DNA of 64,000 bases from an uncultured Roseburia sp. (GTDB lineage Bacteria; Bacillota; Clostridia; Lachnospirales; Lachnospiraceae), in assembly GCA_947642555.1 (NCBI GenBank), contig CANRSX010000001.1:1-64000 (forward strand). The letters are read 5' to 3'. The translations under genes were made by a program, and so were the position numbers. Under the pieces are notes generated by a model. The model did not search any database. It saw only the letters and a list, made by a program, of their open reading frames with translations, and was not told where the DNA came from. Each line of letters begins with the position of its first letter. The stretch's first letter is position 1. This document shows positions 57,334 to 64,000 of this stretch, piece after piece.

Positions 57334-58254
57334 TTATTCATACCGGATCCGCGGATCTACCGCCGCGTAAATCAGATCCACGATGGTATTTACCACAATA
57401 AAGATCGTTGCCAGCACCAGGATCGCCGCCTGAAGGCAGGGATAATCCCGCTTCGTGACGGAATCCACCAGGAATTTTCCCATACCCGGGATGGAAAACA
57501 CGGTCTCCGTCACCGCCGAACCGGCCAGCAGCCCGCCGAAGCGCAGGCCGATCGCCGTGATGATCGGAATCATGGAATTCTTCAGCGCATGGGAATAGAT
57601 CACGATCTTCTCCGGTATTCCCCTGGATCTGGAGGTCCTGATATAGTCCTGACGGATCACGTCGAGCATGGCGGAGCGCGTGGTGCGCGCCATAAAGCCA
57701 AGTCCGCTGGATCCCAGCGCCAGAAGCGGCATCACCGCATGCGCCGGGGAGTTTAAGCCGATGCTTGGCAGCCAGCCTAACTGTACGGAAAAAATCAGCA
57801 TCAGCATGAGCGCAAAGAAAAAGGACGGCATCGATACGGTCAGCAGTGAAACCGACATAATCAGATTGTCCAGAAATCTGTTCTGCCGCATGGCGGCGAT
57901 CACGCCGAGAATCACACCAAGCACGGACGAAATCACGGTTCCGCCGACGGCGAGCGTCAGGGTAACCGGCAGACGGCGGCTGATCTCATAGACAACCGGC
58001 TTTTTGCTCACAATGGATTTCCCCAGATCCCCCTGAAAAATATCCCGGACCCAGCGCACGTACTGCACGATGATCGGATCGTTTAAACCCAGCCGCTCCC
58101 GCTCGAACTCAATATTGCTCGCCGGCACGCCGGGGCCTAACATCGCGGACACCGGATCCCCCGGAATCCACCGGATCAGGAAAAAAACAATCACCGATAA
58201 TGCGATCAGCAGGGGAATCATTTGTAAAATTCTCTTTATCGCGTATTTCAGCAT
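57334..58254 (-). CDS. oppB: Oligopeptide ABC transporter permease OppB-like
   Basis: 306 residues from ATG 58254 (AAGGAG upstream). MLKYAIKRILQMIPLLIALSVIVFF opening, FLIRWIPGDPVSAMLGPG, and coupling loop QDYIRTSRSRGIPEKIVIYSHALKNSMIPI, typical of OppB/DppB. It follows a large hairpin that separates it from oppA. Confidence 0.94.
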   Translation of the reverse strand: MLKYAIKRILQMIPLLIALSVIVFFLIRWIPGDPVSAMLGPGVPASNIEFERERLGLNDPIIVQYVRWVRDIFQGDLGKSIVSKKPVVYEISRRLPVTLTLAVGGTVISSVLGVILGVIAAMRQNRFLDNLIMSVSLLTVSMPSFFFALMLMLIFSVQLGWLPSIGLNSPAHAVMPLLALGSSGLGFMARTTRSAMLDVIRQDYIRTSRSRGIPEKIVIYSHALKNSMIPIITAIGLRFGGLLAGSAVTETVFSIPGMGKFLVDSVTKRDYPCLQAAILVLATIFIVVNTIVDLIYAAVDPRIRYE

Positions 58255-58292
58255 GGATTCACACTCCTTGTAACAATTGCTGTTGATGGAAA

Positions 58293-58363
58293 CAGCCGCG
58301 GATGCCACAAAATGCGGATCGGTTCCATGGCCTGCGCCAGACATTTTGTAACACCCACGGCTG
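58293..58363 (-). promoter_or_regulatory. Large intercistronic hairpin between oppA and oppB
   Basis: Nested perfect arms: CAGCCG (58293-58298) with CGGCTG (58358-58363) and ACAAAATG (58307-58314) with CATTTTGT (58342-58349). It has no U-run, so it likely protects oppA mRNA and lowers oppB output, as in other binding-protein operons. Confidence 0.7.
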
Positions 58364-58384
58364 CGTTTTATCAGCGGGTCTGAT

Positions 58385-60055
58385 TTACTGGTCAAGTACG
58401 GTCATCTGCCAGAAATTCACTTCACTTCCTACATTTGCCTCGAAGTTCTGTACTCTGTCATTGAGACCGAATACATTGGTGCGGTAATTCGCCCACATAC
58501 CGGCCGGATCCTCCCACCATACCAGCTCCGCCACGCGCTCATAGCACTCCTGGCGCACCTCTTCATTTGTGGTATAAAGCGCTTTGTCCGTCAGCTCATC
58601 CAGCTCGTCATTTGCATAATAGGAACCGTTGGGCCGGTCGGTGCCTTCCACGGTGGAGCGGAAGAAATTCCGTAACTCCGTGTAATCGAGCGCCATATTT
58701 CCGAGACCCATGATCCACATATCCCACGGCTGGTCGTCCGGGTTCCTCGACGCCATCGCCTCGCTGAAGGCCGCACGCTCCATTACCTCGATATTGAGCG
58801 TAATGTTCGCTTCCGCCATCATCTCTTTCATAACCTCGGCCATCTCAATTCCGTTATTGTAGATCCCGCAGGTCATAATGGAGATCTCAATCCCGTCCGG
58901 ATAGCCCGCTTCCGCCAGCAGCTCCTTTGCCATCTCCACGTCGTATGGCTGCGCGCCCATCTCTTTATAACCGAAGTACAGCGGGCTGCAGGGCGCCGTA
59001 GCGACCGTCTCGCCCAGCTCGCCGAACAGCGCCGACACCATGGTCTCCATATCCACGGACGCAATGATCGCCTGACGGATTCTGGGATCCTCGAGGATCG
59101 GTCTCGACATGTTAAACAGGAACAGATGAAGGCTCATGGAATCCTTTGTCTCCACATGGATCCCGTCCACTGCGTTCAGTCGCGACACCTCGCTTGGCGG
59201 AACGCGGAACATGAAATCGATCTGGTCGGTCTCAAGCGCAATGGAACGGGCATTGTCATCCGGAATGGCCTGGAATTCGATGTATTTGATCGTGGGCGTC
59301 CCTCTCCAGTAATCCTCGTTTGCCTCCAGCGTCATATTCTCTTCCTTATTCCACTCCGCGAGCCTGTACGGTCCGGTACCGACTACCGTTTCGGGATCGT
59401 ATCCGATATCCGCGCCATACTCCTCGATCACATCCGCGCACATCATCATGCCGCCCAGGTTACCGGACATGGTCTGTAAAAACGGCCCCACCGGCTTGCC
59501 TGTGACGAGCTGGACGGTATAGTCGTCCACGATAATAACCTCGTCGATGATCCCCATGGCCTCCGTGGTATTCACGGTATTGACCTTGTCAATCGTCCTC
59601 TCAATCGACGCCTTCACGTCCCTTGCGGTGAATTCCTGTCCGTTGTGGAACTTCACGCCTTTTCTTAAATGGAAGGTCCAGGTCAGCTCGTCCTCCGACA
59701 CTTCCCAGCTCTCCGCGAGATCCGGTACAATCTCATTGTTCATATCACGGGTCACCAGACGGCCGTAGATCTGCGACACCACGATGCTGTTCGTCCGGTT
59801 ATTATGAGGATCCAGATTGTCCTGGTCGCCGTTTAACGCGACACGGATCGTATCACGGTACCCGGTCTCTGCCTCGCCGCCTCCACCATCCGTCTCCTCC
59901 GGTTCTTCCGCTTCCTTCTGCGTCCCGCTGCCGCCCGCCGATTCCGGTGCAGGTTCATTTCCCGACGACGCCCCGTCCTTTGCCCCGCAGCCCGTGAAAA
60001 TCGTTGTGAGCAGGACGGATGTCAGCAACAGACATGCCAGCATTCTTTTTTTCAT
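58385..60055 (-). CDS. oppA: Oligopeptide-binding lipoprotein OppA-like
   Basis: 556 residues. The lipobox is IFTGC (Cys near 23), followed by an acidic, Gly/Glu-rich linker to about residue 65. The SBP_bac_5 fold carries VSEDELTWTFHLRKGVKFHNGQEFTARDV near residue 125 and DPETVVGTGPYRLAEWN. It captures peptides, or nickel or dipeptides in related members; the following peptidase gene favours peptides. GGGGGAGAAA precedes the ATG. Confidence 0.93.
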   Translation of the reverse strand: MKKRMLACLLLTSVLLTTIFTGCGAKDGASSGNEPAPESAGGSGTQKEAEEPEETDGGGGEAETGYRDTIRVALNGDQDNLDPHNNRTNSIVVSQIYGRLVTRDMNNEIVPDLAESWEVSEDELTWTFHLRKGVKFHNGQEFTARDVKASIERTIDKVNTVNTTEAMGIIDEVIIVDDYTVQLVTGKPVGPFLQTMSGNLGGMMMCADVIEEYGADIGYDPETVVGTGPYRLAEWNKEENMTLEANEDYWRGTPTIKYIEFQAIPDDNARSIALETDQIDFMFRVPPSEVSRLNAVDGIHVETKDSMSLHLFLFNMSRPILEDPRIRQAIIASVDMETMVSALFGELGETVATAPCSPLYFGYKEMGAQPYDVEMAKELLAEAGYPDGIEISIMTCGIYNNGIEMAEVMKEMMAEANITLNIEVMERAAFSEAMASRNPDDQPWDMWIMGLGNMALDYTELRNFFRSTVEGTDRPNGSYYANDELDELTDKALYTTNEEVRQECYERVAELVWWEDPAGMWANYRTNVFGLNDRVQNFEANVGSEVNFWQMTVLDQ

Positions 60056-60101
60056 ACTGTTTCTCCCCCTTTATCATTTGGTAGGTTAATGTTGTAATCA
60101 G

Positions 60102-60130
60102 AGTATAGCATGCTCCCTCCGATCCGTGAA
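60102..60130 (-). promoter_or_regulatory. Candidate oppA promoter
   Basis: Minus-strand TTCACG (60125-60130) and TATACT (60102-60107), spaced by 17 bases. A/T-rich sequence lies upstream. Confidence 0.5.
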
Positions 60131-60189
60131 CCTATCATTTCTTACGATTACCCGTATAATATTACGTTATATTGTCCGTACATTATAAT

Positions 60190-60873
60190 TCAAAAAATTT
60201 TCTGCCCTCCGCTGAGCGATTCACGGTATCTGGATGGAGTACATCCGACTTCCCGTTTAAAGATTTTTGAAAAATATTCCGCGTCCCGATACCCCACCAT
60301 GCGGGCGATTTCATGCAGCTTAAGCGTCCGGTTTTTCAAAAGCTCTTTTGCCCGCTCCATCCTCTGGTTCAGACAGTACTGCCCGATGGTCGTCCCGGTC
60401 TCTTTTTTAAAAACAGCTGCCAGATAATTCGGCGTCAGATATGCATAGCGCGCCAGAAGCCGGATGCTTAAGTTCTCATTATCAAGCTCATTCTGAATGT
60501 GGCGTATGGTACCCGCCACCGTCTCCGAATACGCGCTTTCGTGCAGGCAGTCCGTATGCCGGATCCGTCTGATAAATTCCCGGTGAAATTCCTCCCGGGT
60601 ATGAAAGCTCTGCAGCTTTGTATAAATTCTCCATGCCGACTCAGATCCGCTGGCGATATAGCCTTCCCGCAGCTCCATCTGATATATCATCTGAAAATAA
60701 ATGCGCCTGAGTTCCTGTTCCCTGAACGCCTCATCCTGCAGCGCCTGATAAACACGCTCCTCCGCCTCGCAGAGGGCGGCGGAACCTCTTTTGCCGAGCG
60801 CCTCAGAAAAATCGCAAAGAAGCATGGTTCCCATGACCATGATTTTATCTGCATCCTCTTCCCTGGACCGCAT
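60190..60873 (-). CDS. AraC-family transcriptional regulator
   Basis: 227 residues. The N-terminal 120 residues are a helical region with no recognised ligand domain. The C-terminal AraC DNA-binding domain (about 125-220) has LSIRLLARYAYLTPNYLAAVFKKETG, QRMERAKELLKN and EIARMVGYRDAEYFSKIFKREVGCTPSRYRE. GGGGGGAGAGG precedes the ATG. Encoded between the GntR regulator and oppA, so it probably controls the peptide operon. Confidence 0.9.
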   Translation of the reverse strand: MRSREEDADKIMVMGTMLLCDFSEALGKRGSAALCEAEERVYQALQDEAFREQELRRIYFQMIYQMELREGYIASGSESAWRIYTKLQSFHTREEFHREFIRRIRHTDCLHESAYSETVAGTIRHIQNELDNENLSIRLLARYAYLTPNYLAAVFKKETGTTIGQYCLNQRMERAKELLKNRTLKLHEIARMVGYRDAEYFSKIFKREVGCTPSRYRESLSGGQKIF

Positions 60874-60887
60874 CCTCTCCCCCCTCT

Positions 60888-61643
60888 CTAGCGAATCAGC
60901 TCTACCATAAATTCGTTCCGGTCGCCCCGGTAGCGTGCATTTGAATATTCCACCGGCAGTCCGCCTGCCGTGTATGCGGTCGTCCGGACCAGGCAGATCG
61001 CACCCTTGTCCGGCATCTGTAACAGCGCCGCTTCCTTCGGAGTGGCGATCACCGCTTCGATTTTACGGGTCGCACGCACAACCCGGCGTCCGAACAGATC
61101 CTCCATAAGCTGATACAGGGACTGGTTTTCAAAGTCCTGTTCCAAAAGCAGCTCCATACCGTGATAGGGCAGGTAGGTCTCCACATAGACAACCGGCTGG
61201 CCGTCCGCGCAGCGCAGACGCTCCAGATAAATCACAGGCGTATGTTCCGCAAGCCCCAGCCGGCCGCAGATATCGCCGGAAGCCTCCATCTTACTGATCG
61301 AAATCACCTTTGTGGAGGGCTTCATTCCCTTCTCCTCCATCTCCGTGTGAAAGCTTTCCAGCCTGCTGAAAAAACCCGCTGATATTTTGGGCGCCGAGAC
61401 ATAGGTCCCTTTTGCTCTCTTCCGGTAGAGATATCCCTCGGAGACAAGCTCCGTGATGGCCTGGCGCACCGTCGCCCGGCTGATGCCAAGATACTCGCAG
61501 AATTCCGCCTCCGACGGGATGGCGTCGCCCTCTTTCAGCGAACCGTTCTCAATCTTCTCCTTCACCATGTTCTTCACCTGGAAATACAGCGGTATGGGCG
61601 TCTCCTTGTCGATCGCAGCATCATTCGTCCAGAAATCCGTCAT
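60888..61643 (-). CDS. GntR-family regulator with UTRA domain (HutC type)
   Basis: 251 residues from ATG 61643 (AAAGGAGTG upstream); the frame to 61748 overlaps the promoter and is rejected. The winged helix (about 10-80) has IPLYFQVKNMVKEKIENGSLKEGD and ISRATVRQAITELVSEGYLYRKRAKGTYV. The UTRA ligand domain (about 95-245) has VIYLERLRCADGQPVVYVETYLP. It forms an operon with the AraC gene 14 bases downstream. Confidence 0.92.
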   Translation of the reverse strand: MTDFWTNDAAIDKETPIPLYFQVKNMVKEKIENGSLKEGDAIPSEAEFCEYLGISRATVRQAITELVSEGYLYRKRAKGTYVSAPKISAGFFSRLESFHTEMEEKGMKPSTKVISISKMEASGDICGRLGLAEHTPVIYLERLRCADGQPVVYVETYLPYHGMELLLEQDFENQSLYQLMEDLFGRRVVRATRKIEAVIATPKEAALLQMPDKGAICLVRTTAYTAGGLPVEYSNARYRGDRNEFMVELIR

Positions 61644-61685
61644 GTCATTCACTCCTTTAACTTTTTGTACGATTGTTATGACATT

Positions 61686-61715
61686 AGTATATACAGAACC
61701 AAGAAGGAATGTCAA
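61686..61715 (-). promoter_or_regulatory. Promoter of gntR-araC
   Basis: Minus-strand TTGACA (61710-61715) and TATACT (61686-61691), spaced by 18 bases. The -10 overlaps GTATATAC, a small palindrome that could be an operator. Confidence 0.65.
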
Positions 61716-61738
61716 GATGAAATGGTCCGCTCTCTGCG

Positions 61739-62170
61739 CTATACCCACGCGCCTCTTCTCACCGCCTCCTCCATGAGCCGCGGCTGTATCTCTGGATAAG
61801 TCCAGCGCTCCGGCAGCTCGTCTGTGATCACGATCCGCTCGATCTCACTGTGCAGCTCTGTCTCAAAGGTGCGGATGTCCGCGGCATACAGCATCCCAAA
61901 CGTCTCGTTTCCCTCCGCCGGATCTCCCCGCACCACCGAGTAGACGCAGACCGGCGCCAGGTCATACTCCACCGCGCCGGTCTCCTCATACAGCTCGCGC
62001 CGGGCCGTCTGAAGGATCGTCTCGCCCGGTTCCCGGTGTCCGCCCGGATTTTCCAGCGTATCCCGGTCCCGGTGCTTACAGAAGACATGTTTTCCACCTG
62101 TCTTTGCCAGAATCACGGCAAATTTTAAATTCGCGTCATCTGTCCTGTCATAAAATTTTACCTGGATCAT
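61739..62170 (-). CDS. Nudix hydrolase
   Basis: 143 residues. The Nudix box reads GGHREPGETILQTARRELYEE with the following TG, matching GX5EX7REUXEEXGU. These enzymes cleave nucleoside diphosphates linked to other moieties; the preceding KHVFCKHRDRDTLENPGGHREPG is seen in ADP-ribose or 8-oxo-dGTP type members. AGGAAAAC precedes the ATG. Confidence 0.9.
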   Translation of the reverse strand: MIQVKFYDRTDDANLKFAVILAKTGGKHVFCKHRDRDTLENPGGHREPGETILQTARRELYEETGAVEYDLAPVCVYSVVRGDPAEGNETFGMLYAADIRTFETELHSEIERIVITDELPERWTYPEIQPRLMEEAVRRGAWV

Positions 62171-62179
62171 CCTGTTTTC

Positions 62180-63199
62180 CTATCCCTGGCTCACCGACAG
62201 GCTCCACTGCCGCTCCTCGCGAAGAACATCAAAATTCTCCGTCCGCTTCGGCGCCTGGATCTGTCTGCGGTTCATCTGCTCCGTCTCCTGCTCTGAGATG
62301 ACGACCTTACGCTTTTCCTTCCGGGCCGCATCCTCTTTCCTCAGCTCCTCCAGCTTCGCGCTGCGGGCCTCGTCCTTTCGCTGCGCGTCGTCGATGGCAT
62401 CCGAGAGCTTCCGGAGCTTCTCGCCGACCTGCATGGATACCTCGTCGATCCGTCTCTGCAGCTCCACCTTTTCGTCCTGCGTCTCCGCCAGGCGCTGCCG
62501 GTTCACCAGCCCGGTGCGCGTCTGCGAGAGCCGCTGTACAAAATCCTTCGTGTGGGAGATCGCGAGATATACGCCCTGTCTGGCAGCCTCGCGGACCGGA
62601 TCCTCCTGACGCGGATCCCTCTCCTCTGTCGCGCGCTTTGCGGATGCGCCGCTCCCCGCACCGGCGGTCTCCCCTGCGGCGGACGCCCTGCTTCCTGACG
62701 CGGATCCCTCCGTGCCGGACACGGATCCTCCGGCGGCAGATGCGCCGGCCCGCGTCTGTCCGGCCGCTGCCCCGCTTCCTGCTGCCGACGCCTCTCTGCC
62801 GACGCTTCCGCCCGCCGCAGAGCGGGCCATGGTGTGTAACTGCTGTTCCGCCGGCGTCTCCCCAGCATACAGTTCCTTCCTTTGCTCAGCATCCTTTGCT
62901 GCACGCGTCCCGGGTGCATCTGCGGCATGCGGGTCATTTTCCTTTCTGCGCGCGGCATTCTCCTGACGTCTCGCCGCCTGATGCTGGCGCAGCTCGTCAT
63001 TTAATCCGCGCAGCTGCTTCTCGACCGTCTGCATCTGGGCATGCCTCTGTTCTTCCGTCAGTTTTCTGTCATCGGCAATGCTCTTTCGTTTTCCCTGAAG
63101 CTCTGAAATCTGCTTTTCGATTCTCCGCTCATCGCGATCCTTTGACGGTTCCCTGACAGGCGATGTGCCTGACTGTCCCCGGATAGCTGTAATCGCCAT
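62180..63199 (-). CDS. Low-complexity coiled-coil protein (FlxA-like N-terminus)
   Basis: 339 residues. Residues 25-90 are a coiled coil (RRIEKQISELQGKRKSI...TVEKQLRGLNDELRQHQ) that resembles FlxA-type proteins. Residues 130-200 are Ala/Gly/Ser-rich and repetitive (AAGGSVSGTEGSASGSRASAAG). A second coiled coil covers about 220-290. No signal peptide. GGGGGAACA precedes the ATG. Function is unknown; it is followed by the Nudix gene and preceded by gerW. Confidence 0.7.
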   Translation of the reverse strand: MAITAIRGQSGTSPVREPSKDRDERRIEKQISELQGKRKSIADDRKLTEEQRHAQMQTVEKQLRGLNDELRQHQAARRQENAARRKENDPHAADAPGTRAAKDAEQRKELYAGETPAEQQLHTMARSAAGGSVGREASAAGSGAAAGQTRAGASAAGGSVSGTEGSASGSRASAAGETAGAGSGASAKRATEERDPRQEDPVREAARQGVYLAISHTKDFVQRLSQTRTGLVNRQRLAETQDEKVELQRRIDEVSMQVGEKLRKLSDAIDDAQRKDEARSAKLEELRKEDAARKEKRKVVISEQETEQMNRRQIQAPKRTENFDVLREERQWSLSVSQG

Positions 63200-63226
63200 A
63201 CGCTGTTCCCCCTGTCTCTGGCTGCC

Positions 63227-63667
63227 TTAAACCTCCTGGCTCACGGAATCCTTTAAGATCTCCTCCATCTCTTTTTCTGCCGCTTCCTTTGCCGCCGGAT
63301 CCGCCTCCGATGTGACGCCGGCCTCCTCCGTCTTTTTCCGCGAGGTAAATTTGTTTACAAAATCCGGCACCATATCGAGAAGCTTCGTCACGCCGTCCTG
63401 ATTCTTGATGTTGACCAGCTTTGTCGTGCCGTTCTGGATGACCAGCACCGCGCTCGGCATGATCTTGCCGCCCATACCGCCGCCGCCGTTATTTTTTTTG
63501 TCCTGAATGAACACGCCCGCTCCCACGCCGAAGGACACATCCACCAGCGGGAGGATGATCGTATCCCCGATGTGAACCGCGTCTCCTACAACCGTCTTCG
63601 TCGTGATAAAGCTGTCCATCCCCTTAAATAAGGATTCCACCGTTGCGTTAAAACTGTTGTCTGCCAT
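63227..63667 (-). CDS. gerW: GerW-family sporulation protein (YtfJ)
   Basis: 146 residues. SFNATVESLFKGMDSFITTKTVVGDAVHIGDT and PLVDVSFGVGAGVFIQDKKNNGGGGMGGKI are the family core; the C-terminal tail is charged and variable. In Bacillus, YtfJ (GerW) is a forespore protein linked to germination. GAAAGGAAGG precedes the ATG. It follows the DUF2953 gene, the usual ytfI-ytfJ pair. Confidence 0.92.
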   Translation of the reverse strand: MADNSFNATVESLFKGMDSFITTKTVVGDAVHIGDTIILPLVDVSFGVGAGVFIQDKKNNGGGGMGGKIMPSAVLVIQNGTTKLVNIKNQDGVTKLLDMVPDFVNKFTSRKKTEEAGVTSEADPAAKEAAEKEMEEILKDSVSQEV

Positions 63668-63686
63668 AAAAACCTTCCTTTCTGAT

Positions 63687-64000
63687 CTATCTGTTCATGA
63701 TTCGCCGGATAAAAATCCGGAATTCCTTCTGTCGGTAAAGCCGGATCAGGGAGCGCAGCACATGGATCATGCGCGCCCTGCCGCGAATGTCGAATTCCCC
63801 CCGCAGATACAGCTCCTCCGAGAGAAAATCCGGGTAAATGCCGCACCGGTACCGGTAGACAAAGGGCATCACGCTGATGAACCCCAGAGCCTGTCCGGTC
63901 GCCGCCGGATCCCCCAGCGAAAAGGTGAGCTCCGTGTGAACCTTCCGGAAGCGGAAATGCGAAAGTAAAAACTTTAATTCGCCCAGAATCCCGAATACCG
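63687..64000 (-). CDS. DUF2953 (YtfI-like) protein, C-terminal part
   Basis: The frame is open to the right edge, so only about 103 C-terminal residues are visible: FGILGELKFLLSHFRFRKVHTELTFSLGDPAATGQALGFI, then LYLRGEFDIRGRARM and a basic end. This fits the DUF2953 domain, which in Firmicutes directly precedes ytfJ/gerW. The 19-base gap supports an operon. Nothing can be said about its N-terminal part. Confidence 0.75.
   Translation of the reverse strand, partial: VFGILGELKFLLSHFRFRKVHTELTFSLGDPAATGQALGFISVMPFVYRYRCGIYPDFLSEELYLRGEFDIRGRARMIHVLRSLIRLYRQKEFRIFIRRIMNR

Overview
The window reads as chromosome of a spore-forming, GC-rich clostridium, most likely Lachnospiraceae. The evidence is the set of sporulation genes (yqfC, yqfD, ytvI, an alpha/beta SASP, a GerW/YtfJ protein beside a DUF2953 protein), the clostridial order recG-fakA-asp23/gls24 divergent to rpmB, and sigma-A type promoters (TTGnnn-17-TATAAT) with strong AGGAGG ribosome sites. 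Most of the sequence is dense core genome. No tRNA, rRNA, CRISPR array or intact prophage was seen, and no stretch longer than 300 bases lacks a gene.

Layout. 1-2550 is accessory: an Rpn-type nuclease running off the left edge, a broken IS200-type transposase, and a two-gene cassette (AAA-type ATPase plus an 84-residue partner) that I cannot assign to a known system. 2560-14730 is mostly one leftward run: baiN-like flavoprotein, a second FAD protein, mutS, mutL, miaA, a methyltransferase, a membrane ferredoxin, an HD hydrolase and an XRE regulator. 14734-22553 carries pdp, yqfC, yqfD, phoH, a shortened PgpH-like protein that lacks its HD metal ligands, ybeY, a SpoVB/MATE-like flippase and a BofC-like protein. 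22691-31351 has a small lipoprotein, a DUF885 lipoprotein, ytvI, a SASP gene, recG, fakA, gls24 and rpmB. 31469-37294 holds an OpuB-type osmoprotectant ABC operon and a LytTR/DUF3021 pair divergent from an ABC-2 exporter.

37377-49201 is the most interesting part. It is a hexuronate locus: a leaderless GH79 (heparanase/beta-glucuronidase-like) glycosidase, uxaA, uxaB, a divergent LacI regulator, and uxaC. Inserted between the regulator and uxaC, and apparently co-transcribed with the regulator, is a three-gene nucleotide-signalling cassette joined by 4-base overlaps: a CHASE2 class III adenylate cyclase, a metallo-beta-lactamase-fold phosphodiesterase-like protein, and a GAF/HD-GYP-like protein with an unusual insertion. 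The divergent control region carries a perfect match to the CcpA cre consensus over the regulator's start site and a one-mismatch version over the uxaB start site.

49306-61643 is a leftward peptide-use region: GntR and AraC regulators, oppABCDF, a double RidA-like protein, a duplicated TPR protein, an S9 peptidase, deoC and a tiny membrane protein. 61739-64000 ends with a Nudix hydrolase, a low-complexity coiled-coil protein, GerW and a partial DUF2953 protein. Across the window, short in-frame minisatellites (39 bp in mutL, 33 bp in uxaA) and intergenic tandem repeats (37 bp at mutS-mutL, 36 bp before the ABC exporter) form a recurring theme. Functions are inferred from motifs and context by eye; no database search was possible.
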